From assembly GCA_041752395.1 (NCBI GenBank), contig JBGSWN010000063.1, positions 3,840-67,839 of the forward strand: DNA of 64,000 nucleotides, in the 5' to 3' direction. The DNA is from UBA6168 sp041752395. Lineage in GTDB: Bacteria; Bacteroidota; Bacteroidia; Chitinophagales; Saprospiraceae. The notes beneath the pieces were generated by a model that worked only from the letters and a program-made list of their open reading frames with translations, searched no databases and had not been told where the DNA came from. The position numbers and the translations under genes are program-made. Positions 54,128 to 62,125 of this stretch are shown one piece after another; position 1 is the first letter of the stretch; each line of letters begins with the position of its first letter.

Positions 54128-54766
54128 CTATAACACAAATGTTTCGGCAGTATCCGACCAATCGCTGGTGCGGCCATGCGTACCGATGCACTTGACTCTA
54201 AATAGGAGGTCCTTGCGGTTCGGCAAATCCGTTACCAGTATTCGCTCTGCGTTTTTGTAGGTTCCATTGTGGTATGTCACCTTGCCGTCTTCAGACCATT
54301 CCACCGCAAAGGTCTGAATCTGGCTCCGTTGTTCTGGTGGACAAATAAAATCCAAAATAGCCTGACCCTTCTGACCATTCGACTGTGCCGTGAGCTTATA
54401 GATTGGCAACAGGTCGTTATCATAGCGGGACCCTGTTTTTTGCAGCGACATGCCCGCTTCCAAAATATACAGTTCATCAATCGCATTTTCCTCCAAGGCG
54501 ATAGCCACGCTCTCCAGCGCTGCATATAGCGCTTCGATGGCCAATTGCTTTTTCTTTTGGTAAACAGCGCCTTTGCCGCCCACCTCATCCAAAATGTCCG
54601 AAAGCGCTTTGGATTTGTTTTCCAAGTTGGCTATCCTTTCCTTCAATGGCTGGTAGGCTTCTTTGTCTTTGGTGCTGGTTACCACATTGTTGGCATAATT
54701 TGGGAGCTTACTTTGAATAAGGACCCGCCAGGCGCTGCGCCTGACTTTCAGTTTTACAATATTCAT
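54128..54766 (-). CDS. Orphan protein with helical N-half and Fn3-like C-terminus
   Basis: 212 residues, no signal peptide. The first half is helical (KEAYQPLKERIANLENKSK, then YQKKKQLAIEALYAALESVA). The last 80 residues read like a fibronectin-III-type strand set (AVEWSEDGKVTYHNGTYKN, then FRVKCIGTHGRTSDWSD). No family is recognised. It opens the accessory part of the window; a 119-bp spacer without a clear promoter separates it from the divergent ORF that carries the 21-bp array. Confidence 0.6.
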   Translation of the reverse strand: MNIVKLKVRRSAWRVLIQSKLPNYANNVVTSTKDKEAYQPLKERIANLENKSKALSDILDEVGGKGAVYQKKKQLAIEALYAALESVAIALEENAIDELYILEAGMSLQKTGSRYDNDLLPIYKLTAQSNGQKGQAILDFICPPEQRSQIQTFAVEWSEDGKVTYHNGTYKNAERILVTDLPNRKDLLFRVKCIGTHGRTSDWSDTAETFVL

Positions 54767-54885
54767 TTGTAAAAGCGTTAAAGAGTGAATAATTAGTGCA
54801 TCCGTTTTACCTCTGGTCAGCGACCGATAGTAGGTCGTTTACCTTGCAGCGCTGCGGAAGCATGGATTCAATAAATTAGCCTTGT

Positions 54886-55311
54886 ATGGTATTTATAGTG
54901 AAGTTTGGCAAGGATGCCAATATGGGTAATCAACATTTTACTCCAATCAAATCTTCTGCCAAAATGATTGATTACAACCAAAAAGCAGAAAAACTAACAA
55001 AATTTCGTGATTTTCCCTGCTTTCAGAACCGTGAATGGGAGTTCCACAACCGTGAACAGAATTTCCATGCCCGTGCTATTTTTTTCCAAGGGCGTGGATT
55101 ATTTCGCCACACCCGTGGATGGAATTTCCACGCCCGTGAAAAACAATTCCATGCCCGTGGCATTTTTTCCACGGGTGTGGCATTTTTCGCCACGCCCTTG
55201 AAAAATCTAACCACTTGCGTGAAAACCCCAACCACGGGCTTGCCCTTAACCGCCACGACCTTGAAAAAAGCTTGGACACCCGTGGAAATCTTGCAGACTA
55301 TTTTAAGTTAA
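54886..55311 (+). CDS. Uncertain ORF carrying a heptapeptide-repeat (21-bp) array
   Basis: 141 codons, with ATG 54964 (MIDYNQKAEKLTKF) as an alternative start. From about residue 45 the frame is built of seven-residue units. The first seven read FHARxxx (FHNREQN, FHARAIF, FHAREKQ); after a 20-bp unit at 55157-55177 the same DNA pattern is read one base out, as xTPVxxx (ATPLKNL, TTCVKTP, WTPVEIL). Because the repeat length is a multiple of three, every frame stays open, so coding is not proven. If coding, one half is frameshifted relative to the ancestral unit. Confidence 0.3.
   Translation: MVFIVKFGKDANMGNQHFTPIKSSAKMIDYNQKAEKLTKFRDFPCFQNREWEFHNREQNFHARAIFFQGRGLFRHTRGWNFHAREKQFHARGIFSTGVAFFATPLKNLTTCVKTPTTGLPLTATTLKKAWTPVEILQTILS
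55021..55292. repeat. 21-bp tandem repeat array, 13 units, imperfect-palindromic core
   Basis: The core TCCACGCCCGTG recurs with its GTG/TTG end at 55031, 55052, 55073, 55094, 55115, 55136, 55157, 55177, 55198, 55219, 55240, 55261 and 55282: every interval is 21 bp except 55157-55177, which is 20. Variable sites are mostly the middle bases of the core and the 8-9 bp that follow. The core CCACG-CCCGTGG is close to palindromic. 21 bp is two helical turns, so all cores would lie on one face of the DNA. Confidence 0.85.
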
Positions 55312-55759
55312 AGTTTGGGGTGCTTCTTGGTGGTTTGGAATGGATGGGTTATTATTGCCAATTGTATGATGTTAGACCCAACACAGACGGCCCGTGCACA
55401 GGCCGTCACAGAGACTACGATACACACGTTACATTGCCTTGAGACTGAAAACGATTACTAAACTGAACGATTGTTAGGCTTGACGAGGATAGAATACCAA
55501 CTTAAATATTACCTATCTATTTGATTCGTAGTCGAATATGTATTTCCAAAATATCATGAGATAGAATTGAAGAAAAAATTTTCAGGTAATATTGATATGG
55601 TCTCCTCGAAAGAATTAGCTATCACAACAAACAAGCAATCAGATTGTCAAATCTTTAGAATTCGTTTATTTTCCTAGAAAAAATAAATTCTAAAGATTGG
55701 TACTTGAAATTACATGGTAATTACTCTTAATTATTTTAAAAATCAAAAATCCTAGCATC
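55312..55759. other. AT-rich intergenic region with two inverted repeats, no gene seen
   Basis: No supported ORF. GACGGCC (55386-55392) pairs with GGCCGTC (55401-55407) around the loop CGTGCACA, without a T-run. AATCTTTAGAATT (55650-55662) is perfectly complementary to AATTCTAAAGATT (55686-55698), with additional A/T pairing inside, also without a T-run. Both could be structured leader elements of the following cargo gene; a consensus promoter was not found. Confidence 0.5.
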
Positions 55760-55957
55760 ATGACAAATTCATTATTACTGTACTTTTTCTTTAATCTTAC
55801 CCATTTTTTACTACCTTCTAGTTCAAATACAACTGAACCTAAAAAAGAAAACATTTATCAACTTACACATAATGTTTGTATAGTTGAAAATTATGCTGGT
55901 AATTGCACTATAGAGTAGAGCAAATTCGAGCTAACGCTTAGTTGCAAAATTGATAGC
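55760..55957 (+). pseudogene. 5' part of the M43/beta-helix cargo gene, separated by an in-frame TAG
   Basis: ATG 55760 opens a frame with a signal-peptide-like start (MTNSLLLYFFFNLTHFLLP) that stops at TAG 55916-55918. Removing that one codon, the frame continues for 13 sense codons directly into the ATG at 55958, in phase with the large cargo ORF. The stop therefore interrupts one gene of 55760-59569 whose secretion signal lies upstream of it. Nonsense mutation, sequencing error or read-through cannot be told apart here. Confidence 0.75.
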
Positions 55958-58900
55958 ATGAAAGTCCAAAATATTTCAGCGTGTGATAATCAGAATACCC
56001 AAGATTGGAACGATGATACATTCACTGCAAATGTAACAATTTATTTCCACGAAAAGCCCTCGTCAGGAAATTTAGAACTGTCAGAAGATGCGACAGCTTC
56101 AGTTTCAGTACAACAAATTGGTGATAGCACATTCACATTTGTCGGGGTAACATTTAAAGCTGATAATGGGGGAATTAAGATAAGGGCAACATTCACTGAC
56201 CTTCCATCTTGTACAAAATTAGTTAATAATTTAGGCACGGCTCCATCCCAATGCTCCGTTTGTAAGTGTGGAGGTGGTTGTGGTCAAACTTATCCATCAT
56301 GCTGGGCAACTGATACATCACCTTGTAATTCTTCAATTCATTATGCCCCAGATCCTTTTGCACCTGAGCTTACACCTTTAAAATATATAAACATTGTACT
56401 TCATGTTATGCAAAAAGAAGATTCAGCCCATGTTGGGGAAAATCCACCAATTGTTAATGCGTCTGACCCAGGGAATTATTCTACCGCAAATATTCCACTA
56501 CTAAAATCTTGGTTTGAAGACCCAGTATCTGGGCTTAATGCTAGATATAGAAACCTCTGTGATAGTCCAAATGATAATTCACCTTGGATAAAGGACTCAA
56601 GAATAAGATTTGTGCTAGGTGAACTCTTATTCCATCCCGATAATAAGGGTTGGGGGACTGGACTTACTGGTTGTGGCCCATTTACACCATCCTATTCAGT
56701 TGATAGTTTAAAAATTAAATATATTGACGGTTCAACAGACCCTAATATCAAAAATTCGTTACATGTTTTTTTGACAGGTTGTAAATGGATTCCAAAGGGC
56801 AATGGTAATCCTAACATACCTGATGACGATGATTGTTACTATTATTGTGGTGGTGGATATACTGACCAGATAAATACCTGTCCAAATTGGGCTGTAATTT
56901 CTGGGAATTATTATACCTACCTTGCTGGCACAGACACAACTGTTCAAGATTCACAAATTCTTTATTGCAAAGGTGATTATAAAGGCGACAGTATAGCTCA
57001 AGGAAATGCAATAGTTGGGGAAATTTTTCACATTCTTGGTGTTGACCATATTTCACCACTTCAAGCCCATATTACAGGTGGGGATTTTTGCGACGATACA
57101 CCTAGTAAAGATATTTTTAACAAAATGGATTGTGGAGATGGCCCAAGATGCGCACTTACTAAATGCCAATTAGGAAGAATTCATCATACCATTCTTCAAA
57201 AAAATCCAAATTTTGAACGTTTCCTTATAAGCACAAATCCAGATGTGTATTCAATTGTAGAACCTGGATATTGTGAAATAATTGAACAAGACCTTGTTGT
57301 GCCATCAGGGGCAAATGTTATTTGGGCTTTCGGTCGCCAAATCCGCTCCAACGTCATCGTCCAACCCGGCGCCAAGCTCACAATCCGCTGCGACGTCGGC
57401 CTCCCCGAAAACGCCCGAATCACCGTCAAGGCCACCGGGCAGCTTATCATCGAAGGTGCCCGGCTCTACAACAATTGCAGTGGCGATTACTGGGACGGCA
57501 TCGTGGTGGAAGGCCAATCTGGGCTGACCCAGCAGTATGACTTTTGGAACACGCCGCACACCTATTACCAAGGCTACCTCCGCATGACCGATGCAACCAT
57601 CGAAAGGGCACGAACAGCTGTAGCCTGTCAAGCAGTTTCTGGCAATTACAAAACTGGTGGCATTGTGCAAGCAATCAGGACTAATTTCGTCAACAGCCAA
57701 TTCCGTTTTGTCGATATTCAAGACTTCCAGAACACCAGTATCCTAAACGGGCAGCCAATCGGAAACTCCAGCTATTTTTCCAGTTGCAACTTCACCATTG
57801 ACGATGGCTATACCGGAAGTTTCACGGGCAATTTCGTCGAAATGGTTTCCCTTTACAAGGTGGACGGGATACGCTTTATCGGCTGCAACTTCACCAACAG
57901 CATTTCTTCGGCAGCAGCAGACAGGCAAAACCTTAGAAAGATTGGCATTTCTGCCAAAAGCGCAGGTTTCTCTGTCACCGGGAAATGCAACGGCAACACC
58001 TACCCATGCACCAGCTACACCAACAGCACCTTTACTGGCTTGAACAGAGGTATTTTGGTGAACAACTACGTTGGAACCAAAACATTCGCCGTCTCTAATG
58101 CCACCTTCACAGACAATGTGGTGGGCATTGAGGCACTCAGCGTGAAAAATGCCTACGTCGTATCCAATAATTTCAAGGTTGGCTGCAATTTGGACTTTGA
58201 TGTGCCGCAGCCTGGCCCCTTTGGCAGCGTAAAGGCCAATCGTGGCCTCATGATGTACGACTGCTCGGGGTACAAAGTGGAAAACAACAATTCCGTCAAA
58301 TTCAATGGTGCGGGAACTACCAACCCCGTTGGTATTTTTGTGAAAGCCTCTGGAGAGTTGGCCAATGAAGTTTACAGGAACAGCCAAGGCAACCTTGAGA
58401 TAGGGAACCTGTCCAATGGGAAAAATAGGAATCCTACTGTACAATTAAACATTGGCCTACAATACCTGTGCAACACCAATTCAGCCAATGCCAAATTTGA
58501 TTTCGCCATTCCCAAGGAACTTGGCAGCAACGGCTATGGCATTCGTGGCAACCAAGGCTCTTCGGCGCTTGCAGCAGGGAATAGTTTCACTGCCATAAAT
58601 ACTAATTCTGACCCAGAACTTCATATCACCAATGCACAGAACAATATCGCCTATTTCACCCCCAATTTATTGTGGCCTTCAAACATTACTCAAGGAAAAG
58701 TGGTCAACACATTTGGAAATACAAATTCCTGCCCCTCTAAACTGCCCAGTGTCAAGGAGACTGGCATGCTCAATTCGACAGAAGTAGTTGGCTTCAAACT
58801 GGACTTCAACAACCAAAGCACCGCCACTAGTGAAGCTAGAGCTTATGCGGCAGATATGCTAATCAGGAACTACTTATTGGACACCACGGGTATCAAATTC

Positions 58901-59569
58901 GATTCAATCAGGGCCATACTCCTTCAAAAAGGGGACCTTTTTTCCCGCTTCGATGTGGTGGACACTTGGCTGGAACAGCGGAACCCTACAAAAGCACAGC
59001 AGGCATTGTCGGCCATTCCTTCACAATTCAGCTTGAGCGGCGATTACCTGACGGAATACAACCATTTCAACACAATCAAATCGCTGCAAATCAATGCCAT
59101 GCAGAACGAGGTCAGTGATGAATCAATGGTGGCGAACAATCTGACCGCCATTACGCAAGTAGCAGAGGCTGGCAGCTTCCATGCCTCTGTTCAGGCCCAA
59201 GCCCTTTTAAATAGTATAAACGGCTTTACCTATACGCCTCCTGTCATCTTTCCCACATCAGACCAGCAGCAAATCATCGGGCCGCCCCCCTCCAACACAA
59301 ACACGGTTTTGGAATCGGCCAGCATAGAAGCACAGCCCAACCCGGCACGTCAAACCACCGAGTTCATATACCGGCTGCCCAATGGCGTGGAATCCGGCCG
59401 AATCATTATCACCGATATTGATGGACGTCAGGTCGCTGATTTTGAGGTCTCGGGTGAAATGGGTACTATGGTTTGGGACATTAAACAACAGCGGGAGGGT
59501 ATATTCTTGTACCGACTGGTCATTGATAATAAGACATTGATTGCCAAACGGCTAGTAATCATTCGTTAA
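55958..59569 (+). CDS. Degenerate M43 metalloprotease plus beta-helix, T9SS type A cargo
   Basis: 1203 residues from ATG 55958, probably lacking its signal peptide because of the upstream TAG. Order: a beta-sandwich (about 1-85), a Cys-rich link (CSVCKCGGGC), and an M43/pappalysin-type domain with GEIFHILGVDH at 354-364, GDFCDDTPS and a Met-turn-like NKMDCGDG...CALTKCQLGRI. In the zinc motif HExxHxxGxxH the first His is Gly (G354, codon GGG) while E355, H358, G361 and H364 remain, so catalysis is doubtful. From about residue 455 a right-handed parallel beta-helix follows (VIVQPGAKLTIRCD, GARLYNNCSGDYWDGIVVEG), then a helical region, then a type A sorting domain (QPNPARQTTEFIYRL, WDIKQQREGIFLYRL). 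Base composition jumps at about 57,320. Confidence 0.7.
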   Translation: MKVQNISACDNQNTQDWNDDTFTANVTIYFHEKPSSGNLELSEDATASVSVQQIGDSTFTFVGVTFKADNGGIKIRATFTDLPSCTKLVNNLGTAPSQCSVCKCGGGCGQTYPSCWATDTSPCNSSIHYAPDPFAPELTPLKYINIVLHVMQKEDSAHVGENPPIVNASDPGNYSTANIPLLKSWFEDPVSGLNARYRNLCDSPNDNSPWIKDSRIRFVLGELLFHPDNKGWGTGLTGCGPFTPSYSVDSLKIKYIDGSTDPNIKNSLHVFLTGCKWIPKGNGNPNIPDDDDCYYYCGGGYTDQINTCPNWAVISGNYYTYLAGTDTTVQDSQILYCKGDYKGDSIAQGNAIVGEIFHILGVDHISPLQAHITGGDFCDDTPSKDIFNKMDCGDGPRCALTKCQLGRIHHTILQKNPNFERFLISTNPDVYSIVEPGYCEIIEQDLVVPSGANVIWAFGRQIRSNVIVQPGAKLTIRCDVGLPENARITVKATGQLIIEGARLYNNCSGDYWDGIVVEGQSGLTQQYDFWNTPHTYYQGYLRMTDATIERARTAVACQAVSGNYKTGGIVQAIRTNFVNSQFRFVDIQDFQNTSILNGQPIGNSSYFSSCNFTIDDGYTGSFTGNFVEMVSLYKVDGIRFIGCNFTNSISSAAADRQNLRKIGISAKSAGFSVTGKCNGNTYPCTSYTNSTFTGLNRGILVNNYVGTKTFAVSNATFTDNVVGIEALSVKNAYVVSNNFKVGCNLDFDVPQPGPFGSVKANRGLMMYDCSGYKVENNNSVKFNGAGTTNPVGIFVKASGELANEVYRNSQGNLEIGNLSNGKNRNPTVQLNIGLQYLCNTNSANAKFDFAIPKELGSNGYGIRGNQGSSALAAGNSFTAINTNSDPELHITNAQNNIAYFTPNLLWPSNITQGKVVNTFGNTNSCPSKLPSVKETGMLNSTEVVGFKLDFNNQSTATSEARAYAADMLIRNYLLDTTGIKFDSIRAILLQKGDLFSRFDVVDTWLEQRNPTKAQQALSAIPSQFSLSGDYLTEYNHFNTIKSLQINAMQNEVSDESMVANNLTAITQVAEAGSFHASVQAQALLNSINGFTYTPPVIFPTSDQQQIIGPPPSNTNTVLESASIEAQPNPARQTTEFIYRLPNGVESGRIIITDIDGRQVADFEVSGEMGTMVWDIKQQREGIFLYRLVIDNKTLIAKRLVIIR

Positions 59570-59627
59570 ACACTTGATAAAGAAGTGGGCGGCAATCTCG
59601 CTGCCCATTTCTTTTAAACCTTTGCCG

Positions 59628-61202
59628 ATGAAATTACGTACATTCTTAATTACAGTGTTGATGGCACCTCTACTCTATGCAGATGGGCAGAATACATTTA
59701 ACATCCGGGACAGGTACGATTTTTTGGCCTGCACCCTCACAGGCGTCGTATCTACCGATAGCTTTTACTATGTTGCCGGAATCATTTCGGATACCACACC
59801 ACCTTATAGAACGGGCTCAATTTTTATTAAATTAGACTTGCAAGGAAATCCACTATCAATTAAAACCATAAAAGGCAATGAGCGTACTTTTGAAACTTGG
59901 TTGCCATCTTTAATGCAACTTGATGATGGCTCTTTCTACAATGTTGGTTACACAACCGATTCAATATATCACACATTTCTTGCCAAGTACAATACCGACC
60001 GAGACACAATTTTTACCCAACAATATCTAAACCCATATTACCCAGATGCAAATTATATTACCCCTTTGGGGAAAGCTGACCTATTGCCTGATGGTGGTGT
60101 TGCCATTTTATGCTGGATAGCTACCATGAACACACCTTTTGGCAATGACACCAACTATTATCTGGTCAGGACAGATAGCCTAGGCAATGTCTTATGGAGC
60201 AGGATTTATGCTACACCAAAATGGGAAAGACCCCAGTCCATCGTCACTACCCCTAACGGCAGTATCATCTGTGGAGGTGTGCGCACCAATCAGTCCACGA
60301 ATACTCAAAACCTCACCTTTCAGTGCCATATCTTCCAAGTGGACAGCCTTGGCAACCTCGAATGGGAATACCTCAGTCCTATCAGTGCAAGCCTTCGTGA
60401 TGCCGCCAACGATATACTCCTCCTTGACGACGGCAGTCTCATCGTGGCCTCTGGCGTAGGACATGAGCAGCAGCATGCTTCCGTGAACGAGGTCTTTTTC
60501 GATAGGTACGTTTTCAAGCTAAGCCCTCAGCATCAAGTGGAATGGGAGCTGAGCTTCCCTGACCAAACACTAACATGGGCCACCAGAACTACTAATCTTT
60601 TGAAATTATCCAATGGAAGCGGATACATCTTATCTGCTATGTCATATAACCCCCATCCTATAACCTCAGATGGGAATATAATGGGTTGGTTAGCAAAAAT
60701 TTCAATTGGTGGGGATAGCATTTGGACTCGACGTTATGAATTTGTCAATGATTTGCCTGTTGGCCAGACAATTTATGACACGAAAGAGACTCCAGATGGT
60801 GGTTTAATTATATGTGGCGAATCATTCGACTACAGCGACGATGCCAACTACCCCCAGCAAGGCTGGCTGCTGAAGCTTGATGAATATGGCTGCCTGGTGC
60901 CGGGCTGCCAGCTAAGCGATGCCGTCACCGAGGGACAAAACCCTGACTTCAACCTAGCCATCTTCCCCAACCCCACTTCTGATTATTTGAATTTCTACAT
61001 AAACGCACCCATTCCTGCAAGCGGGGCGACCATCCGCATTATCAATGGGGAAGGGAAGTTGGTGAAGGAGTTCAAAACCAGTAGCTTTGATAAGACTTTC
61101 ATCTTGCCTGTTTGGGATTGGGCGAGTGGGGCGTATTGGGTGCAGGTGGTGGTGGAGGGAGAGGTAATAGTTTCAAATCAGTTGATTAAATTAAAACAAT
61201 AA
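59628..61202 (+). CDS. T9SS type A secreted protein, propeller-like
   Basis: 524 residues from ATG 59628 (signal peptide MKLRTFLITVLMAPLLYADG); the frame upstream to 59574 is leader sequence. Repeated units (DDGSFYNVGYTTDSIYHTFLAKYN, then NYYLVRTDSLGNVLWSRIYA, GGVRTNQSTNTQNLTFQCH...DSLGNLEWEY) share the G-x-x, DSLGN[VL]xW ending of the seven-repeat protein encoded at 41528 and suggest a beta-propeller. The C-terminus (IFPNPTSDYLNFYIN...GAYWVQVVVEG) is a type A sorting domain. AT-rich patches (59,820-60,180 and 60,600-60,830) alternate with GC-richer blocks. Confidence 0.8.
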   Translation: MKLRTFLITVLMAPLLYADGQNTFNIRDRYDFLACTLTGVVSTDSFYYVAGIISDTTPPYRTGSIFIKLDLQGNPLSIKTIKGNERTFETWLPSLMQLDDGSFYNVGYTTDSIYHTFLAKYNTDRDTIFTQQYLNPYYPDANYITPLGKADLLPDGGVAILCWIATMNTPFGNDTNYYLVRTDSLGNVLWSRIYATPKWERPQSIVTTPNGSIICGGVRTNQSTNTQNLTFQCHIFQVDSLGNLEWEYLSPISASLRDAANDILLLDDGSLIVASGVGHEQQHASVNEVFFDRYVFKLSPQHQVEWELSFPDQTLTWATRTTNLLKLSNGSGYILSAMSYNPHPITSDGNIMGWLAKISIGGDSIWTRRYEFVNDLPVGQTIYDTKETPDGGLIICGESFDYSDDANYPQQGWLLKLDEYGCLVPGCQLSDAVTEGQNPDFNLAIFPNPTSDYLNFYINAPIPASGATIRIINGEGKLVKEFKTSSFDKTFILPVWDWASGAYWVQVVVEGEVIVSNQLIKLKQ

Positions 61203-61205
61203 GTC

Positions 61206-62072
61206 ATGAAAAAATCTATAATTTTGATTGTTTGGCTATTTTTATTTTTTAATGCTATCGGTCAAATTCCTTTCGCACCTTTGGGCGCAAAATATTTCTT
61301 TAAATCAAACCTACCGATTTTTTACTTTGAATATGAAATCACAAAAGACACTTTACTACTTGGTAAGACTAGCACTGTTATTGACTTTATGACAGGGCCA
61401 GGATGCAATGGTTTTGGACAAAAATACTTCGTGTATCAAGATGAGGAAAAAGTGTTCGTTTATGATGAAGAGTCTGACAATTTTCAAATGATATATGATT
61501 TTGACTTGCCCATAGACAGTAGCTATAGAGTTAATGTATGTCAGGATTTTTGGGGCTCAGATTCAATTACTGTTATTGTTACTGGTTACGACAATGATTA
61601 TCAATTCTTAGAAATCAAGCCTGACAATCCTATTTGGTCTCAATTCAGTGAGATAAAAATCGGAGTGGGTCATACGTTAAGTACGCTATTATTGCTTGCA
61701 CCTTGGACAGATTCATGGAGTACATTATTATGTTATGAAACACCCACTACTGGCATCATCCATATAAATGGCAATTATTGTGGCCCAGATGTAACTATCG
61801 AAAAAAACAAAAACGGTAGCGAGCTTCAAGTAAATTTATATCCAAACCCAACTAACCTATATTTTAATCTAACGTTTAACCAGCCATTTATGAAACCTAC
61901 GAATCTTGGATTATATAACGTTGCTGGTCAAAAGGTGAAACAATGGGATGTAAACATTGGGCAATTGTTGCAGACATTTTCATTGGAAGACTTGCCGAAT
62001 GGGCTCTATTTCTGGAAACTAAAAGATGAACAAAATCTAATTGGCAGCGGAAAATTAATCATCCTCCAATAA
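61206..62072 (+). CDS. Small T9SS type A secreted protein of unknown function
   Basis: 288 residues, beginning 3 bp after the preceding stop. Signal peptide MKKSIILIVWLFLFFNAIGQ. The 190-residue middle is beta-rich and Tyr/Asp-rich and matches no family I recognise. The last 75 residues (YPNPTNLYFNLTF, LGLYNVAGQKVKQW, DLPNGLYFWKLK, GSGKLIILQ) are a type A sorting domain, closely similar to the end of the next cargo protein. The whole gene is AT-rich, unlike its neighbours. Confidence 0.75.
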   Translation: MKKSIILIVWLFLFFNAIGQIPFAPLGAKYFFKSNLPIFYFEYEITKDTLLLGKTSTVIDFMTGPGCNGFGQKYFVYQDEEKVFVYDEESDNFQMIYDFDLPIDSSYRVNVCQDFWGSDSITVIVTGYDNDYQFLEIKPDNPIWSQFSEIKIGVGHTLSTLLLLAPWTDSWSTLLCYETPTTGIIHINGNYCGPDVTIEKNKNGSELQVNLYPNPTNLYFNLTFNQPFMKPTNLGLYNVAGQKVKQWDVNIGQLLQTFSLEDLPNGLYFWKLKDEQNLIGSGKLIILQ

Positions 62073-62118
62073 AACTCAACCACCCACCAACCAAGGGCTC
62101 ACCTCCGCCACCACATCC
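62061..62118. repeat. Remnant copy of the 63650-63710 flank (cargo stop plus neighbour-gene tail)
   Basis: From ATCCTCCAATAAAA the sequence tracks 63650-63710 (ATCATCCAATAAAA) through CTCAACCACCCACC and CACCTCCGCCACCAC with only a few changes and a two-base gap. Read on the minus strand it keeps VVAEVSPWLVGG and a stop, the tail of the gene at 63668-64000, but nothing else of that gene. Confidence 0.75.
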
Positions 62119-62125
62119 CTTTTAC

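Noticed and set aside
55023..55279. Minus-strand ORFs in the 21-bp array
   Set aside because: A period divisible by three keeps all frames open; these frames offer no better start or conserved product than the plus strand.
55021..55292. CRISPR array
   Set aside because: Units are contiguous and diverged, with no spacers of constant length and no cas genes nearby.
55386..55407. Terminator after the array
   Set aside because: A good stem, but no T-run on either strand, so listed only as an inverted repeat.
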